A DNA stretch of 64,000 bases, from assembly GCF_900100045.1 (NCBI RefSeq), contig NZ_FNEA01000002.1:1-64000 (forward strand), written 5' to 3'. Position numbers and translations under genes: made by a program. Positions 41,339 to 54,613 of this stretch are shown piece by piece. The stretch comes from Paracoccus denitrificans (GTDB taxonomy: Bacteria; Pseudomonadota; Alphaproteobacteria; Rhodobacterales; Rhodobacteraceae). The number at the start of each line of letters is the position of its first letter. Position 1 is the first letter of the stretch. Below the pieces are notes generated by a model. It was not told the origin of the DNA. It worked only from the letters and a program-made list of their open reading frames with translations, and did not search any database.

Positions 41339-41644
41339 ATGTTCAACCGACTGATGATCGCCGCCGCCGCGGTGGTGCTGACCACGCCGCTCGCCGTCGC
41401 CGGTCCGATCGATTCCGCCTGCGTGCGTTCGGAACGCGCCGCGCGCAGCAGCCAGGTCTGCGGCTGCATCCAGCAGGTCGCCGACCAGACGCTGTCGCGT
41501 TCGGACCAGCGCCGCGCCGCCCGCTTCTTCCGCGATGCGGACAAGGCGCAAGAGGTGCGCATGTCGAAAAGCGATGCCGACAACGCCTTCTGGGCGCGCT
41601 ACAAGAACTTCGCCGCAGCAGCCGAGGCCTATTGCGCGCGCTGA
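41339..41644 (+). CDS. Small secreted Cys-containing protein of unknown function
   Basis: A 101-residue protein with a clear signal peptide of about 21 residues (MFNRLMIAAAAVVLTTPLAVA) and a mature part of about 80 residues. It has four cysteines: one near the mature N terminus (DSACVRS), a CGC-type pair (VCGCIQQ) and one near the C terminus (YCAR). They could form two periplasmic disulfides. Similar proteins are, as I recall, found in Rhodobacteraceae, where some carry the unsupported label 'arginine transporter'; it has no membrane span beyond the signal. It sits seven bases before cobB, so it may be co-transcribed. I do not recognise a function. Confidence 0.8.
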   Translation: MFNRLMIAAAAVVLTTPLAVAGPIDSACVRSERAARSSQVCGCIQQVADQTLSRSDQRRAARFFRDADKAQEVRMSKSDADNAFWARYKNFAAAAEAYCAR

Positions 41645-41651
41645 GGATCTC

Positions 41652-42332
41652 ATGCGCATCACCGTGCTGACGGGGGCCGGCATTTCGGCCGAAAGCGGGA
41701 TCAGGACGTTCCGCGCCACTGACGGGCTGTGGGAATCCCACCGGATCGAGGACGTCGCCACGCCCCAGGGCTTTCAGCGCGACCCGGCACTGGTGCATCG
41801 CTTCTACAACCAGCGCCGCGCCGATGCCGCCCGCGCCCAGCCCAACCTTGCGCATCGGGCGCTTGCACGGCTTGCGGAACATCACCGGGTGACGCTGGTC
41901 ACGCAGAACGTGGACGACCTGCACGAACGCGGCGGCTCGCCCGAGGTGATCCACATGCATGGCAGCCTGCTCGGCGCGCTCTGCGCCGGCTGCGGGCATC
42001 GCTGGCCGGCGGCGCTGGTGATGCGGGCGCTGGACCCCTGCCCCAGTTGCGGCAAGCCGCAGACACGGCCCGACATCGTCTGGTTCGGCGAGATCCCCTA
42101 TCACATGGAGCGGATATGGGAGGCGGTCGAACAGGCCGACCTCTTCGCCGCCATCGGCACCTCGGGCCTCGTCTATCCGGCGGCGGGGCTGGCGCAGCAC
42201 GCCCGCCGCAACGGTGCCGAAACGGTCGAACTGAACCTGGCCGCCTCGGCCGTCAGCCGCGATTTCACCGATCGCCGCACCGGCCCCGCGACCGAGGTGG
42301 TGCCGCAATGGGTGGCCGCGCTCTGCAACTGA
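41652..42332 (+). CDS. cobB: NAD-dependent protein deacylase (class III sirtuin)
   Basis: Removes acyl groups from protein lysines using NAD. It has 226 residues. NAD-binding motif GAGISAESGI at 8-17, TQNVDDLH near 84-91, catalytic His103 in HMHGSL and a zinc site of C111, C114, C130 and C133. Y52 and R55 (YNQRR) form the YxxR pair that in class III (SIRT5-like) sirtuins binds negatively charged succinyl or malonyl groups, so desuccinylase activity is likely besides deacetylation. It starts at ATG 41652, seven bases after the preceding small secreted protein. Confidence 0.94.
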   Translation: MRITVLTGAGISAESGIRTFRATDGLWESHRIEDVATPQGFQRDPALVHRFYNQRRADAARAQPNLAHRALARLAEHHRVTLVTQNVDDLHERGGSPEVIHMHGSLLGALCAGCGHRWPAALVMRALDPCPSCGKPQTRPDIVWFGEIPYHMERIWEAVEQADLFAAIGTSGLVYPAAGLAQHARRNGAETVELNLAASAVSRDFTDRRTGPATEVVPQWVAALCN

Positions 42333-42355
42333 CCGCTCCTGCGCCCTTTCCGTTG

Positions 42356-42425
42356 CCGAAATACCCCGGGGGAACGCCGGACAGGCCCCGCCAAGGGGCC
42401 TGTCCGGCGTGGGGGCAGCGCCCCC
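42356..42425 (-). repeat. GC-rich intergenic element, copy 2, with inserted long hairpin
   Basis: Read on the minus strand: a GGGGGC/GCCCCC hairpin (42411-42425), then a perfect 16-bp stem with 5-base loop (ACGCCGGACAGGCCCC at 42374-42389 with its complement at 42395-42410), then a CCCCCGGGGTATTTCGG tail (42356-42372). The outer parts match the element at 27864-27902; the 37-base hairpin in the middle is extra. It lies in the 174-base cobB-phnM gap. Confidence 0.65.
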
Positions 42426-42506
42426 GCCCCCGGCCCAGCGGGCGCCGCGCTTGACCATGGCGCCGCAATCGGCCACCCCTTGCCCGCCGAAACCCGAAAG
42501 CCCGCC

Positions 42507-43649
42507 ATGACCCGCACCATCCTCGCCAATGCCCGCCTGATCCTGCCCGAAGCCGTGACGCCCGGTGCCATCGTCGTCGAGGACGGCGCCATCGCCGCGA
42601 TCCAGCCGGGCACCGCCGTTCCCGCCGGTGCGCTGGACATGGGCGGCGACTACCTCGCCCCCGGCATGGTCGAGTTGCACACCGACAACCTGGAGCGCCA
42701 CATCCGCCCGCGCCCCGGCGTGGACTGGCCCCATGCCGCCGCCATCCTGGCGCATGACGCCGAGCTTGCCGGTTGCGGCATCACCACGGTCTTCGACGCC
42801 ATGCGCGTGGGCTCGATCCCGAACGAGGGACCGGATCAGGATTACGACAAATATGCCCGCGAACTGGCGCATGAGCTGGCGGCGATCCGGGCGCGGGACG
42901 CCTTGCGCATCAGCCATTTCCTGCATCTGCGCGCCGAAATCTGCTCGCAGACCCTGCTGGCCGAGCTGGACGAGTTCGGGCCCGAGGACCGGGTCGGCAT
43001 CATCAGCCTGATGGACCACACTCCCGGCCAGCGCCAGTTCCGCGACGTCTCGAAGCTGGCGCAATACGTGCAGGGGAAATACAAGCTTTCGGACGCGGAA
43101 TTCGCCGATCACGTCGCCCGGCTCAAGGATCTGCGCGCGCGCTTCGGCGACCGGCACGAGGCCGCCGCGGTCGAGATCGCGCACCGGCTGGGCGCGGTGC
43201 TGGCCAGCCACGACGACACCACGGCCGAGCATGTCGCGCTTTCGGCCGGCCATGGCGTGCGGCTGGCCGAGTTCCCGACCACCCCCGAGGCAGCGGCCGC
43301 CTGCCACGACCACGGCATCATGGTGATGATGGGGGCGCCGAACCTGATCCGCGGCGGCAGCCATTCCGGCAATGTCTCGGCGGCAGAACTGGCGCGGGCC
43401 GGGCACCTGGACATCCTGTCGTCGGACTATGTGCCCTCGGGATTGCTGGCCGGGGCGCTGATCCTGGCGCGGATCTGGGACGACCTGCCGCGCGCCGTGG
43501 CGACGGTGACGGCCAACCCGGCCCGGGCGGCGGGGCTGGCCGACCGCGGCCGCCTTGCGCCGGGGCTGCGCGCCGACCTGATCCGCTTCGCGATGCTGGA
43601 GGACACGCCGGTCATGCGCGAGACCTGGGTGCGCGGGCGGCGGGTCTGA
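42507..43649 (+). CDS. phnM: PhnM-family ribosyl-phosphonate triphosphate diphosphatase
   Basis: Amidohydrolase of 380 residues, similar to PhnM, which splits diphosphate from alpha-D-ribose 1-methylphosphonate 5-triphosphate in the carbon-phosphorus lyase pathway. Metal-binding blocks are ELHTDNLERH near 57-66 and ASHDDTT further on; GIISLMDHTPGQRQF and a C-terminal TVTANPARAAGL block also fit. I chose the ATG at 42507-42509; its ribosome site is weak, and a TTG at 42480 is possible. No other phn gene is near, which is unusual for this family, so the substrate could be a different phosphoribosyl compound. Confidence 0.82.
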   Translation: MTRTILANARLILPEAVTPGAIVVEDGAIAAIQPGTAVPAGALDMGGDYLAPGMVELHTDNLERHIRPRPGVDWPHAAAILAHDAELAGCGITTVFDAMRVGSIPNEGPDQDYDKYARELAHELAAIRARDALRISHFLHLRAEICSQTLLAELDEFGPEDRVGIISLMDHTPGQRQFRDVSKLAQYVQGKYKLSDAEFADHVARLKDLRARFGDRHEAAAVEIAHRLGAVLASHDDTTAEHVALSAGHGVRLAEFPTTPEAAAACHDHGIMVMMGAPNLIRGGSHSGNVSAAELARAGHLDILSSDYVPSGLLAGALILARIWDDLPRAVATVTANPARAAGLADRGRLAPGLRADLIRFAMLEDTPVMRETWVRGRRV

Positions 43650-43684
43650 ACCTTGCCGCAAACCTGCGAAAATTCGCAACTTCC

Positions 43685-43698
43685 TTGATCTGGATCAA
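43685..43698 (+). promoter_or_regulatory. Perfect FNR/FnrP box
   Basis: TTGATCTGGATCAA is an exact match to the FNR consensus TTGAT-N4-ATCAA. Its centre is about 61 bases upstream of the AhpD-like ATG. A class II arrangement (box at -41.5) would put the transcript start near 43733, with TAGGCC around 43721 as a weak -10. Expression under low oxygen is therefore expected. Confidence 0.85.
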
Positions 43699-43752
43699 GC
43701 CGCACCCATTCGCGCCGGGCTAGGCCATGCCCGGCCAGAAGGAGTGCGAACC

Positions 43753-44091
43753 ATGAGCTACAAGGCAAAGATCGACGGGATGCGCGGCGAATTGCGGGTA
43801 ATGAACAAGGCCATCCCCGACACCGCCAAGGGCTTCGGCACGCTGTCCAAGGCGGTGCATGACGGCGGCGTTCTGGACGTCAAGACCAGGGAATTCATCG
43901 CCCTTGGCATGGCCATCGTCCAGCGTTGCGAACCCTGCATCCTGCTTCATGTCGAGGCGCTGATGAAGGCCGGCGCCACGCGCGAGGAACTGGGCGACGT
44001 GCTGTCCATGGCGATCCAGATGAGCGGCGGGCCGGGCATGATGTATGCCGGCCATGCGCTGGCCTGCTGGGACGAACTGGCCGCCGGCTGA
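43753..44091 (+). CDS. AhpD/carboxymuconolactone-decarboxylase-family protein
   Basis: A 112-residue all-helical protein with the redox motif CEPC at 59-62 and a histidine at 66 (CEPCILLHVE), as in AhpD-like peroxidase partners. Length fits the small CMD family. The ATG at 43753-43755 follows AGAAGGAGTGCGAACC. A perfect FNR box lies about 55 bases upstream, so it belongs to the oxygen-limited response. Likely thiol-dependent peroxide or disulfide chemistry in the cytoplasm; the true partner is unknown. Confidence 0.87.
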   Translation: MSYKAKIDGMRGELRVMNKAIPDTAKGFGTLSKAVHDGGVLDVKTREFIALGMAIVQRCEPCILLHVEALMKAGATREELGDVLSMAIQMSGGPGMMYAGHALACWDELAAG

Positions 44092-44127
44092 GCCCGGCCC
44101 CCGACGGGAACGAGCCCGACCCCGCGC

Positions 44128-47597
<3,470 letters not shown>

Positions 47598-47605
<8 letters not shown>

Positions 47606-49691
47606 GGTCGCGCTCCAGATCGAAGGCGAGGACGGACTGGCCGTCCACCGCCAGCCGGTCGCCCTCGACCACATGCGGGGCCAGATCGGGACGGCTGGTG
47701 TCCAGGTGCAGCCGCCAGCGCCAGCCCTCGGGGCGTTCGGGCAGCACCACCTCCAGCGGGTCGCCGTTGTTGAAGACCAGGAACAGCGCCTCCTCGCGCT
47801 GCGCATAATCGGGGGTGCCGGCGGCCATGCGCAGCTCGGCGCAAAGCACGCGCAGCTCGGGATTGCCCCAGTCGGCCGGGGTCATCTCCTCTCCGTCCGG
47901 GCGCAGCCAGAACAGGTCGGGCAGCCCGTCGGTCAGGCGCGGGCGCGAATGCAGAAAGCGTTTCTGCCGCAGGATCGGATGGGCGCGGCGAAAGGCGATG
48001 AGCCTGCGGGTAAAGTCCAGAAACGCAGGATCGGCGCCGTCCCACTGCACCCAGCCGATCTGGTTGTCCTGGCAATAGGCGTTGTTGTTGCCGGCCTGCG
48101 AATTGCCCAGCTCGTCCCCGGCCAGCAGCATCGGCGTGCCCTGCGACAAAAGCAGCGTCGCCAGCAGGTTGCGGCGCCGGCGCGCGCGGGCGTCGAGGAT
48201 GGCGGGATCGTCGCTGGGCCCCTCGACACCCATGTTGTCCGAGAAATTCTCGGAATGGCCGTCGCGATTCTGTTCCCCATTGGCGGCGTTGTGCTTTTCG
48301 CCGTAGCTGACCACATCCATCAGCGTAAAGCCGTCATGCGCGGTCAGGAAGTTCACCGACGAGGTGGCGGGCCGGCCGGAATGGTCGAACTGCCGGGCCG
48401 AGCCGGCCATGCGGTCGGCAAGCTCGGGCACCTGCCGCGCATCGCCGCGCCAGAAGCGGCGGATGCCGTCGCGATACTTGTCGTTCCACTCCAGGAAGGG
48501 CGGCGGGAAGCCCCCGACCTGATAGCCGCCGGGTCCGATGTCCCAGGGCTCGGCGATCAGCTTGACCCGCGTCAGCACCGGGTCCTGCCGGATCGCATCG
48601 AAGAACGAGGCGCTGCGGTCGAAACCGCCGCGCACCCGCCGCCCCAGCGCCGTGCAAAGATCGAAGCGGAAACCGTCCACATGCATCACCTCGACCCAAT
48701 AGCGCAGGCTGTCCATGACCATGCGCAGCACCATGGGGTGATTGACGTTCAGCGTGTTGCCGGTGCCGGTGTCATCGACGTAATGGCGGGGATTTTCCTG
48801 CAGGCGGTAGTAGCTGCGGTTGTCGAGGCCGCGAAAGGACAGCGTCGGGCCAAGCTCGTTGCCCTCGCCGGTGTGGTTGTAGACCACGTCCATGATGACC
48901 TCGATCCCGGCAGCGTGCATGCGGGCGACCATGTGCTGGAACTCGGCGATCTGATCCTTGGCCAGATAGCGCGGGTCCGGGGCGAAAAAGCCCAGCGTCT
49001 GGTAGCCCCAATAGTTCACCAACCCCTTTTCCAGCAGGAAACGGTCGTTCAGGAAGGCCTGCGCCGGCAGCAGCTCCAGCGCGGTGACGCCCAGGGATTG
49101 CAGGTGTTCCAGGACCGGGTCCGAGGCGAGGCCCAGAAAGCTGCCGCGATGGGGCACGTCGGGATGCAGCTGGGTCAGGCCCTTGACATGGGCCTCGTAG
49201 ATCACCGTCTCGGCGATGTCGCGGCGCGGCGGCTGGTCGGCGCCCCAGGCGAAGGACGGATCCTCGACCACAGAGCGCGGCATGAAGCGCGCGCTGTCGC
49301 GGCGGTCGAAGCTGAGATCGGCGTCGGGCGAGCCGACGGCATAGCCCATCAGCGCGTCGTGCCAGACCGGATGCCGGGTCAGCCGCTTGGCATAGGGATC
49401 GATGAGCAGCTTGTGATAATTGAAGCGGTGCCCCTCGGCCGGCGCATAGGGACCATCGGCGCGCAGCCCGTAAAGCTGGCCGGGGCGCAGGCCGGGGACA
49501 TAGCCGTGCCAGACATCGCCGTCGCGTTCCGGCAGGTCCAGCCGGTGCGTCTCGGTCCGGCCGTCGGGCGAGAACAGGCACAGCGTCACCCGCCGCGCAT
49601 GTTCGGAAAACACGGCGAAGTTCACGCCATCGCCATCGAAAGTGGCGCCCAGCGGTTCCGCCCGGCCCTCGAAGATACGCAGCCCGGTCAT
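47598..49691 (-). CDS. glgX: Glycogen debranching enzyme
   Basis: GH13 isoamylase-type enzyme hydrolysing alpha-1,6 branches left on phosphorylase limit dextrins. It has 697 residues: an N-terminal CBM48 domain (about 10-100) and a catalytic barrel with VDGFRFDLCTALG (nucleophile Asp), KLIAEPWDIGPGGYQVG (acid Glu) and NFLTAHDGFTL (transition-state Asp). The ATG at 49689-49691 shares one base with the glgA stop (TGATG), showing tight coupling. Confidence 0.96.
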
Positions 49692-51094
49692 CAGGCGGCC
49701 ATCGCCTCGAACAGCTCGGCATAGGCGCGCGCCGAGGCGTCCCAGCCGACCGGGTGGGCCATGGCATTGTCCATCATGCGTTGCCACGCCGCCGGCTGAT
49801 GCCAGAGCGCGCAAAGCCGGGTCAGCGCGCGGGACAGCGTCCGCGCATCGACCGGATGGAACTGCACCCCGGTCGCCACCCCGGCGGCCAGCCCCGCCAC
49901 CGACGCGTTGATGACCGTGTCGGCCAGCCCGCCGGTCAGCGCCACCAGCGGCAGCGTGCCAAAGCGCAACCCGTAAAGCTGCGTCAGCCCGCAGGGCTCG
50001 AAGCGCGAGGGCACGAGGATGGCGTCGCCGCCGGCGATCATGCGCCGCGACAGCGCCTCGTCATAGCCCAGCCGCAAGGCAACGCCGGCATGGCGAGCGG
50101 CGGCCTTGGCGAAAGCCGCCTCAAGCCCAGGGTCGCCCGAGCCCAGCACCGCCAGCTGGCCGCCGTTTTCCAAGAGCGCCGGCAGCGCCTCGATCAACAG
50201 GTCCAGCCCCTTCTGCCCGGTCAGCCGCGAGACCACCACGCAAAGCGGCCCGTCCGTCTCGGGCAGTCCGAATTCCTTGCGCAGCGCCGCGCGATGGGGC
50301 GCCTTGCCCTGGGGCGTGGCATAGGGCGGCTTCCAGGCGTCCAGGTCGATGCCGTTCAGGATGCCGGTGAAATCGCCGGCGCGGTCGGCCAGCACGCCCT
50401 CCATCCCCATGCCGAATTCGGGAGTCATCAGCTCTTCGGCATAGGTCGGGCTGACGGTCGAGACCTTGTCGGCAAAGACGATCCCCGCCTTCAGCGCCGA
50501 GATCCGGCCCCAATATTCGAAACCGCTCGGGTTGAAGAGATGCGCCGGCAGTTGCAACGCCGAAAGCATATGCGCCGGGGCCAGCCCCTGGAAGGCGATG
50601 TTGTGGATGGTCAGCAGCGTCCTGACGTCGCGCACCCCCGCCTGGCGCAGATAGATCGGGGTCAGCCCCGCCTGCCAGTCGTGCAGGTGCAGCACCTGCG
50701 GGCGCCAGTCCTCGACGCCCTCGGCGGCGATCAGCGCGGCGGCCTTGCAAAGCGCGGCGAAACGCTGCGGATTGTCGGGCCAGTCGCGGCCGTCCGGCCC
50801 CAGATAGATGCCGCCCGGCCGGTCGAAAAGATGCGGCGCGTCCAGGATGTAAAGCACCGCCTTTCCCAGCGCACCGCGTCGGATGCGGGCCGGGCCGCCG
50901 AACAGATCCGGGATCTCGCGCAGCACCGGCGTCTTGGCCGCGGCCCCCAGCACCGCGGGATAGCCGGGCAACAGCACCCGCATCCCGACGCCCTGCCCGG
51001 CCAACGCGGCCGGCAGCGCGCCGGCCACATCGGCAAGGCCGCCGGTCTTGACCAGCGGCACGCATTCCGAGGCGACGGACAGAACCCTTGTCAT
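49691..51094 (-). CDS. glgA: Glycogen synthase (ADP-glucose)
   Basis: GT5 enzyme that extends alpha-1,4-glucan chains from ADP-glucose. It has 467 residues. The ADP-glucose-binding KTGGLADV is at 16-23, [12 protein letters not shown] and the [10 protein letters not shown] block follow, and the C-terminal [17 protein letters not shown] contains the catalytic glutamate region. The ATG at 51092-51094 overlaps the glgC stop by four bases (ATGA). It is fourth in the cluster glgP-B-C-A-X-malQ-pgm. Confidence 0.97.
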   Translation of the reverse strand: MTRVLSVASECVPLVKTGGLADVAGALPAALAGQGVGMRVLLPGYPAVLGAAAKTPVLREIPDLFGGPARIRRGALGKAVLYILDAPHLFDRPGGIYLGPDGRDWPDNPQRFAALCKAAALIAAEGVEDWRPQVLHLHDWQAGLTPIYLRQAGVRDVRTLLTIHNIAFQGLAPAHMLSALQLPAHLFNPSGFEYWGRISALKAGIVFADKVSTVSPTYAEELMTPEFGMGMEGVLADRAGDFTGILNGIDLDAWKPPYATPQGKAPHRAALRKEFGLPETDGPLCVVVSRLTGQKGLDLLIEALPALLENGGQLAVLGSGDPGLEAAFAKAAARHAGVALRLGYDEALSRRMIAGGDAILVPSRFEPCGLTQLYGLRFGTLPLVALTGGLADTVINASVAGLAAGVATGVQFHPVDARTLSRALTRLCALWHQPAAWQRMMDNAMAHPVGWDASARAYAELFEAMAA

Positions 51095-52353
51095 AAAGAC
51101 GCTTCCCTTCGATCCAGCATGTCCTGCGTGATCAGCGTGACGCCGCCTTCCGAGACGCGGAACCATTTCGCGTCCTCGTCGGGGTCCTCGCCGACGACCA
51201 GCCCTTCGGGGATTCTGACGGCGCGGTCAATGACCACATTGGTCAAGCGTGCGTGCCTCGCGACGTTGGCATAGGGCAGCACCACCGCGCGCTCCAGGCT
51301 GGAATAGGAATTGGTGTGGACCTGGGTGAACAAGAGCGACTCGCGGATCTCGCTGCCCGAGATGATGCAGCCGCCCGAGATCAGCGAGCTGACGGCGCTG
51401 CCGCGGCGGTCCGGCTCGTCATGGATGAACTTCGCGGGCGGGACCAGTTCGGAATAGGTCCAGATCGGCCAGTCGCGATCCCACAGGTTCAGGTCGGGGT
51501 TGAAGTCGGTCAGGTCGATATTCGCCCGCCAGAAGGCATCGACCGTGCCCACGTCGCGCCAATAGACCGGATCGCCCGAGGCCCGCACGCAGCTGTCGGC
51601 GAAGCGATGCGCCTGCGCCTTGCCGTCCCGCACGATGGCCGGGATCAGGTCGTTGCCGAAATCGTGGCTGGAATTGTCGTCCTGCATGTCGCGGATCAAC
51701 AGGTCGCGCAGGAAATCCCAGCGGAACACATAGATGCCCATCGAGGCCAGCGTCACATCCGGGTCGTCGGGCGTGCCGGGCGGGTCCTTGGGCTTTTCCA
51801 GGAAACTGGTGATGACGTCCTTGCCGTCCACCGCCATGACCCCGAAGGCCGAGGCCTCGGCCCGCGGCACGGTCAGGCAGCCGATGGTCACGTCCGCGCC
51901 CGCCTCGACATGGTGGCGGATCATCAACTCGTAATCCATCTTGTAGATATGGTCGCCGGCCAGGATCAGGACGTAATCCACGCCGTAGCTGTCGATGATG
52001 TCGATGTTCTGGGCCACGGCGTCGGCGGTGCCGCGATACCACATCGACTCGTCGTAGCGCTGGGACGCGGGCAGGATGTCCAGGAATTCGTTGCGCTCGG
52101 CCCGAAAGAAGTTCCAGCCGCGCTGGACATGGCGGATCAGGCTGTGGGCCTTGTATTGCGTGGCCAGCGCCATCTTGCGGATGCCCGAGTTCAGCGCGTT
52201 CGACAGCGCAAAGTCGATGATCCGCGACTTGCCGCCGAAATAGACCGCCGGCTTGACCCGCTTGTCGGTCAGTTCGCGCAGGCGCGAGCCGCGTCCGCCG
52301 GCCAGAATGAAGGCCATGGATCTTCTGGAAAGCCTTTCCTCACGCTGGACCAT
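51091..52353 (-). CDS. glgC: Glucose-1-phosphate adenylyltransferase
   Basis: Makes ADP-glucose from ATP and glucose-1-phosphate, the committed step of glycogen synthesis. It has 420 residues: nucleotidyltransferase domain with [19 protein letters not shown] near 14-32 and the [11 protein letters not shown] substrate block, then a left-handed beta-helix C-terminal domain. The ATG at 52351-52353 follows AGAGGGAGGGGATAGAG. Allosteric control by glycolytic intermediates is usual in alphaproteobacteria and would be expected here. It overlaps glgA by four bases. Confidence 0.97.
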   Translation of the reverse strand: MVQREERLSRRSMAFILAGGRGSRLRELTDKRVKPAVYFGGKSRIIDFALSNALNSGIRKMALATQYKAHSLIRHVQRGWNFFRAERNEFLDILPASQRYDESMWYRGTADAVAQNIDIIDSYGVDYVLILAGDHIYKMDYELMIRHHVEAGADVTIGCLTVPRAEASAFGVMAVDGKDVITSFLEKPKDPPGTPDDPDVTLASMGIYVFRWDFLRDLLIRDMQDDNSSHDFGNDLIPAIVRDGKAQAHRFADSCVRASGDPVYWRDVGTVDAFWRANIDLTDFNPDLNLWDRDWPIWTYSELVPPAKFIHDEPDRRGSAVSSLISGGCIISGSEIRESLLFTQVHTNSYSSLERAVVLPYANVARHARLTNVVIDRAVRIPEGLVVGEDPDEDAKWFRVSEGGVTLITQDMLDRREASL

Positions 52354-52396
52354 CTCTATCCCCTCCCTCTTTACCCGGCGCCTGCGCGCGGGATGG

Positions 52397-54592
52397 TTAC
52401 GTCTTGTCGTCCTTGATGAAGATCAGCGTCGAAAGCGGCGGCAGCACCAGTTCCGCATGGGCGGGCTGGCCATGGCTCTCGCCCGGCAGGGCAGAGATAC
52501 GGCCCAGATTGCCGCGCCCGGCCCCGCCATAGACCTCGGCATCGGTGTTCAGCACCTCGCGCCACAGGCCCGCCTGCGGAAAGCCCATGCGCCAGCCGCT
52601 GCGTTCGACCGGGGTGAAGTTGCAGACCACCACCACCTCGGGGTCGCCCGGCCCCCCGCGCCGCACCCAGGCATAGATCGAATGGGCGGCGTCGTTGGCC
52701 TCGATCCACTGGAAGCCCGCGCCGTCGCAATCACGCGCGTAAAGCGCGGGCGTGGCGCAATATATCGCGTTCAGGTCGCGCACCAGCAATTGCATGCCGT
52801 AATGCAGCGGGTTGCCGATGCAGGCCCAGTCGATCTCGGCGTCGTGGTTCCATTCCGAGCCTTGGGCGAATTCCTGGCCCATGAACAACAGCTTCTTGCC
52901 CGGATGGCCCCACATGAAGCCGTAATAAGCGCGCAGGTTGGCGAATTTCTCCCATTCGCTGCCCGGCATCTTGGCCAGCATCGAGCCCTTGCCGTGCACC
53001 ACTTCGTCATGGCTGATCGACAGGATGAAATTCTCGGAAAAGGCGTAATGCAGGCCGAAGGTCATCTGGTGGTGATGGTGTTTGCGATGGATCGGCTCGC
53101 GCTTGATGTAATCCAGCGTGTCGTTCATCCAACCCATGTTCCACTTGAAGCCAAAGCCCAGGCCGCCTTCGTGCACCGGCCGCGAGACCCTGGGATATGA
53201 GGTCGATTCCTCGGCCACCGTCATGATGCCCGGCTCCTCGCCATAGGTCAGGCGGTTCATCTCCTGCAGCATGGCGATGGCTTCGTAATTCTCGCGCCCG
53301 CCGTCCTTGTTCGGCACCCATTGCCCCTCGGCGCGGGAATAGTCGCGGTAGAGCATCGAGGCCACCGCATCCACCCGCAGCCCGTCGACGTGATATTCCC
53401 TGAGCCAATAAAGCGCGTTCGAGGTCAGGTAGTTCATCACCTCGCTGCGGCCGTAATTGTAGATCAGGGTATTCCAGTCCTGATGAAAGCCCTCGCGCGG
53501 GTCGGCGTGTTCGTAAAGCGCGGTGCCGTCGAACTGCACCAGCCCGTGCGGATCGGTCGGGAAATGCCCCGGCACCCAGTCCAGGATCACCCCCAGCCCC
53601 GCCTTGTGCGCGGCATTCACCAGGTCGCGGAACTCGTGCGGCGGGCCGAAGCGGATCGTCGGCGCGAACAGCCCGACCGGCTGATAGCCCCATGAGCCGT
53701 CAAAGGGATATTCGCTGATCGGCAGCAGTTCGATATGGGTGAAGCCCATGCCCCTGGCATACTCGACCAGTTCCACCGCCGCCTCGCGATACGAGATCGG
53801 CCGGCCGCCGTCCTTCCTGCGCCAACTGCCCAGGTGCACCTCGTAGATCGAGATCGGCCGGTCGATGCGTTGCGCCTCGGCCCGCGTGCCCATCCAGCCG
53901 CCATCCGACCAGCCATAGCCCGCGATCTCGCGCACCACCGAAGCCGTCGCCGGCGGGTGCTGGGCGCCGAAGCCGACCGGATCGGCCTTTTGCGCCAGCC
54001 CGCCATAGGCACCGAGGATCTCGTATTTATAGGCCGTGCCCTCGCCCAGATCGGGCATGAAGATCTCCCACACGCCGGTCGCGCCGCGCCTGCGCATGAC
54101 ATGGCGCCGCCCGTCCCAGGCGTTGAAATCCCCGACCAGCGACACGCGGCGGGCATTGGGCGCCCAGACCGCGAAATGCGTGCCGCGCGTGCCCTGATGC
54201 TCGATCACATGGGCGCCGAGCGCCTGCCAAAGCCGCTGGTGCCGGCCCTCGCCCAGCAGGTATTCGTCAAGCTCGCCCAGGACCGGGCCGAAGCGATAGG
54301 CATCCTCGACCAGCCATTCCTCGCCGTCGCGGCGCCCGCGCAGCAGATAGGGTTCCGCGCCGGGCACCTTGCCGTGAAACAGGCCCGGACAGCCCTCGAC
54401 CGGGTTCAGCGGATGCGCCTTGCCGCCCACCATGGCCGCCATCTCGATCGCACCGGGGTCGAAGGCGGTGACATGCCGCATGCTGCCCCGCTGATGCGGG
54501 CCAAGGACCGCGAAGGGATCGTCGAAGCGTCCCTCGACGATGCGGGCCAGCACCGCGGGATCCGCGACTTCATTCGGGTCGATCTGCGCCAT
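52397..54592 (-). CDS. glgB: 1,4-alpha-glucan branching enzyme
   Basis: Introduces alpha-1,6 branches into glycogen. It has 731 residues: a full-length enzyme with two N-terminal carbohydrate-binding/CBM48 regions (to about 225), a GH13 barrel with [16 protein letters not shown] (nucleophile), [10 protein letters not shown] (acid Glu) and [12 protein letters not shown] (third Asp), and a C-terminal beta domain. The ATG at 54590-54592 follows GGAGGGGGAACC. It lies 21 bases after glgP and 43 bases before glgC. Confidence 0.97.
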   Translation of the reverse strand: MAQIDPNEVADPAVLARIVEGRFDDPFAVLGPHQRGSMRHVTAFDPGAIEMAAMVGGKAHPLNPVEGCPGLFHGKVPGAEPYLLRGRRDGEEWLVEDAYRFGPVLGELDEYLLGEGRHQRLWQALGAHVIEHQGTRGTHFAVWAPNARRVSLVGDFNAWDGRRHVMRRRGATGVWEIFMPDLGEGTAYKYEILGAYGGLAQKADPVGFGAQHPPATASVVREIAGYGWSDGGWMGTRAEAQRIDRPISIYEVHLGSWRRKDGGRPISYREAAVELVEYARGMGFTHIELLPISEYPFDGSWGYQPVGLFAPTIRFGPPHEFRDLVNAAHKAGLGVILDWVPGHFPTDPHGLVQFDGTALYEHADPREGFHQDWNTLIYNYGRSEVMNYLTSNALYWLREYHVDGLRVDAVASMLYRDYSRAEGQWVPNKDGGRENYEAIAMLQEMNRLTYGEEPGIMTVAEESTSYPRVSRPVHEGGLGFGFKWNMGWMNDTLDYIKREPIHRKHHHHQMTFGLHYAFSENFILSISHDEVVHGKGSMLAKMPGSEWEKFANLRAYYGFMWGHPGKKLLFMGQEFAQGSEWNHDAEIDWACIGNPLHYGMQLLVRDLNAIYCATPALYARDCDGAGFQWIEANDAAHSIYAWVRRGGPGDPEVVVVCNFTPVERSGWRMGFPQAGLWREVLNTDAEVYGGAGRGNLGRISALPGESHGQPAHAELVLPPLSTLIFIKDDKT

Positions 54593-54613
54593 GGTTCCCC
54601 CTCCGCGATGGCG

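Noticed and set aside
41339..41644. The label 'arginine transporter' for the small secreted protein
   Set aside because: The mature protein is about 80 residues, soluble and cysteine-containing; nothing supports transport.
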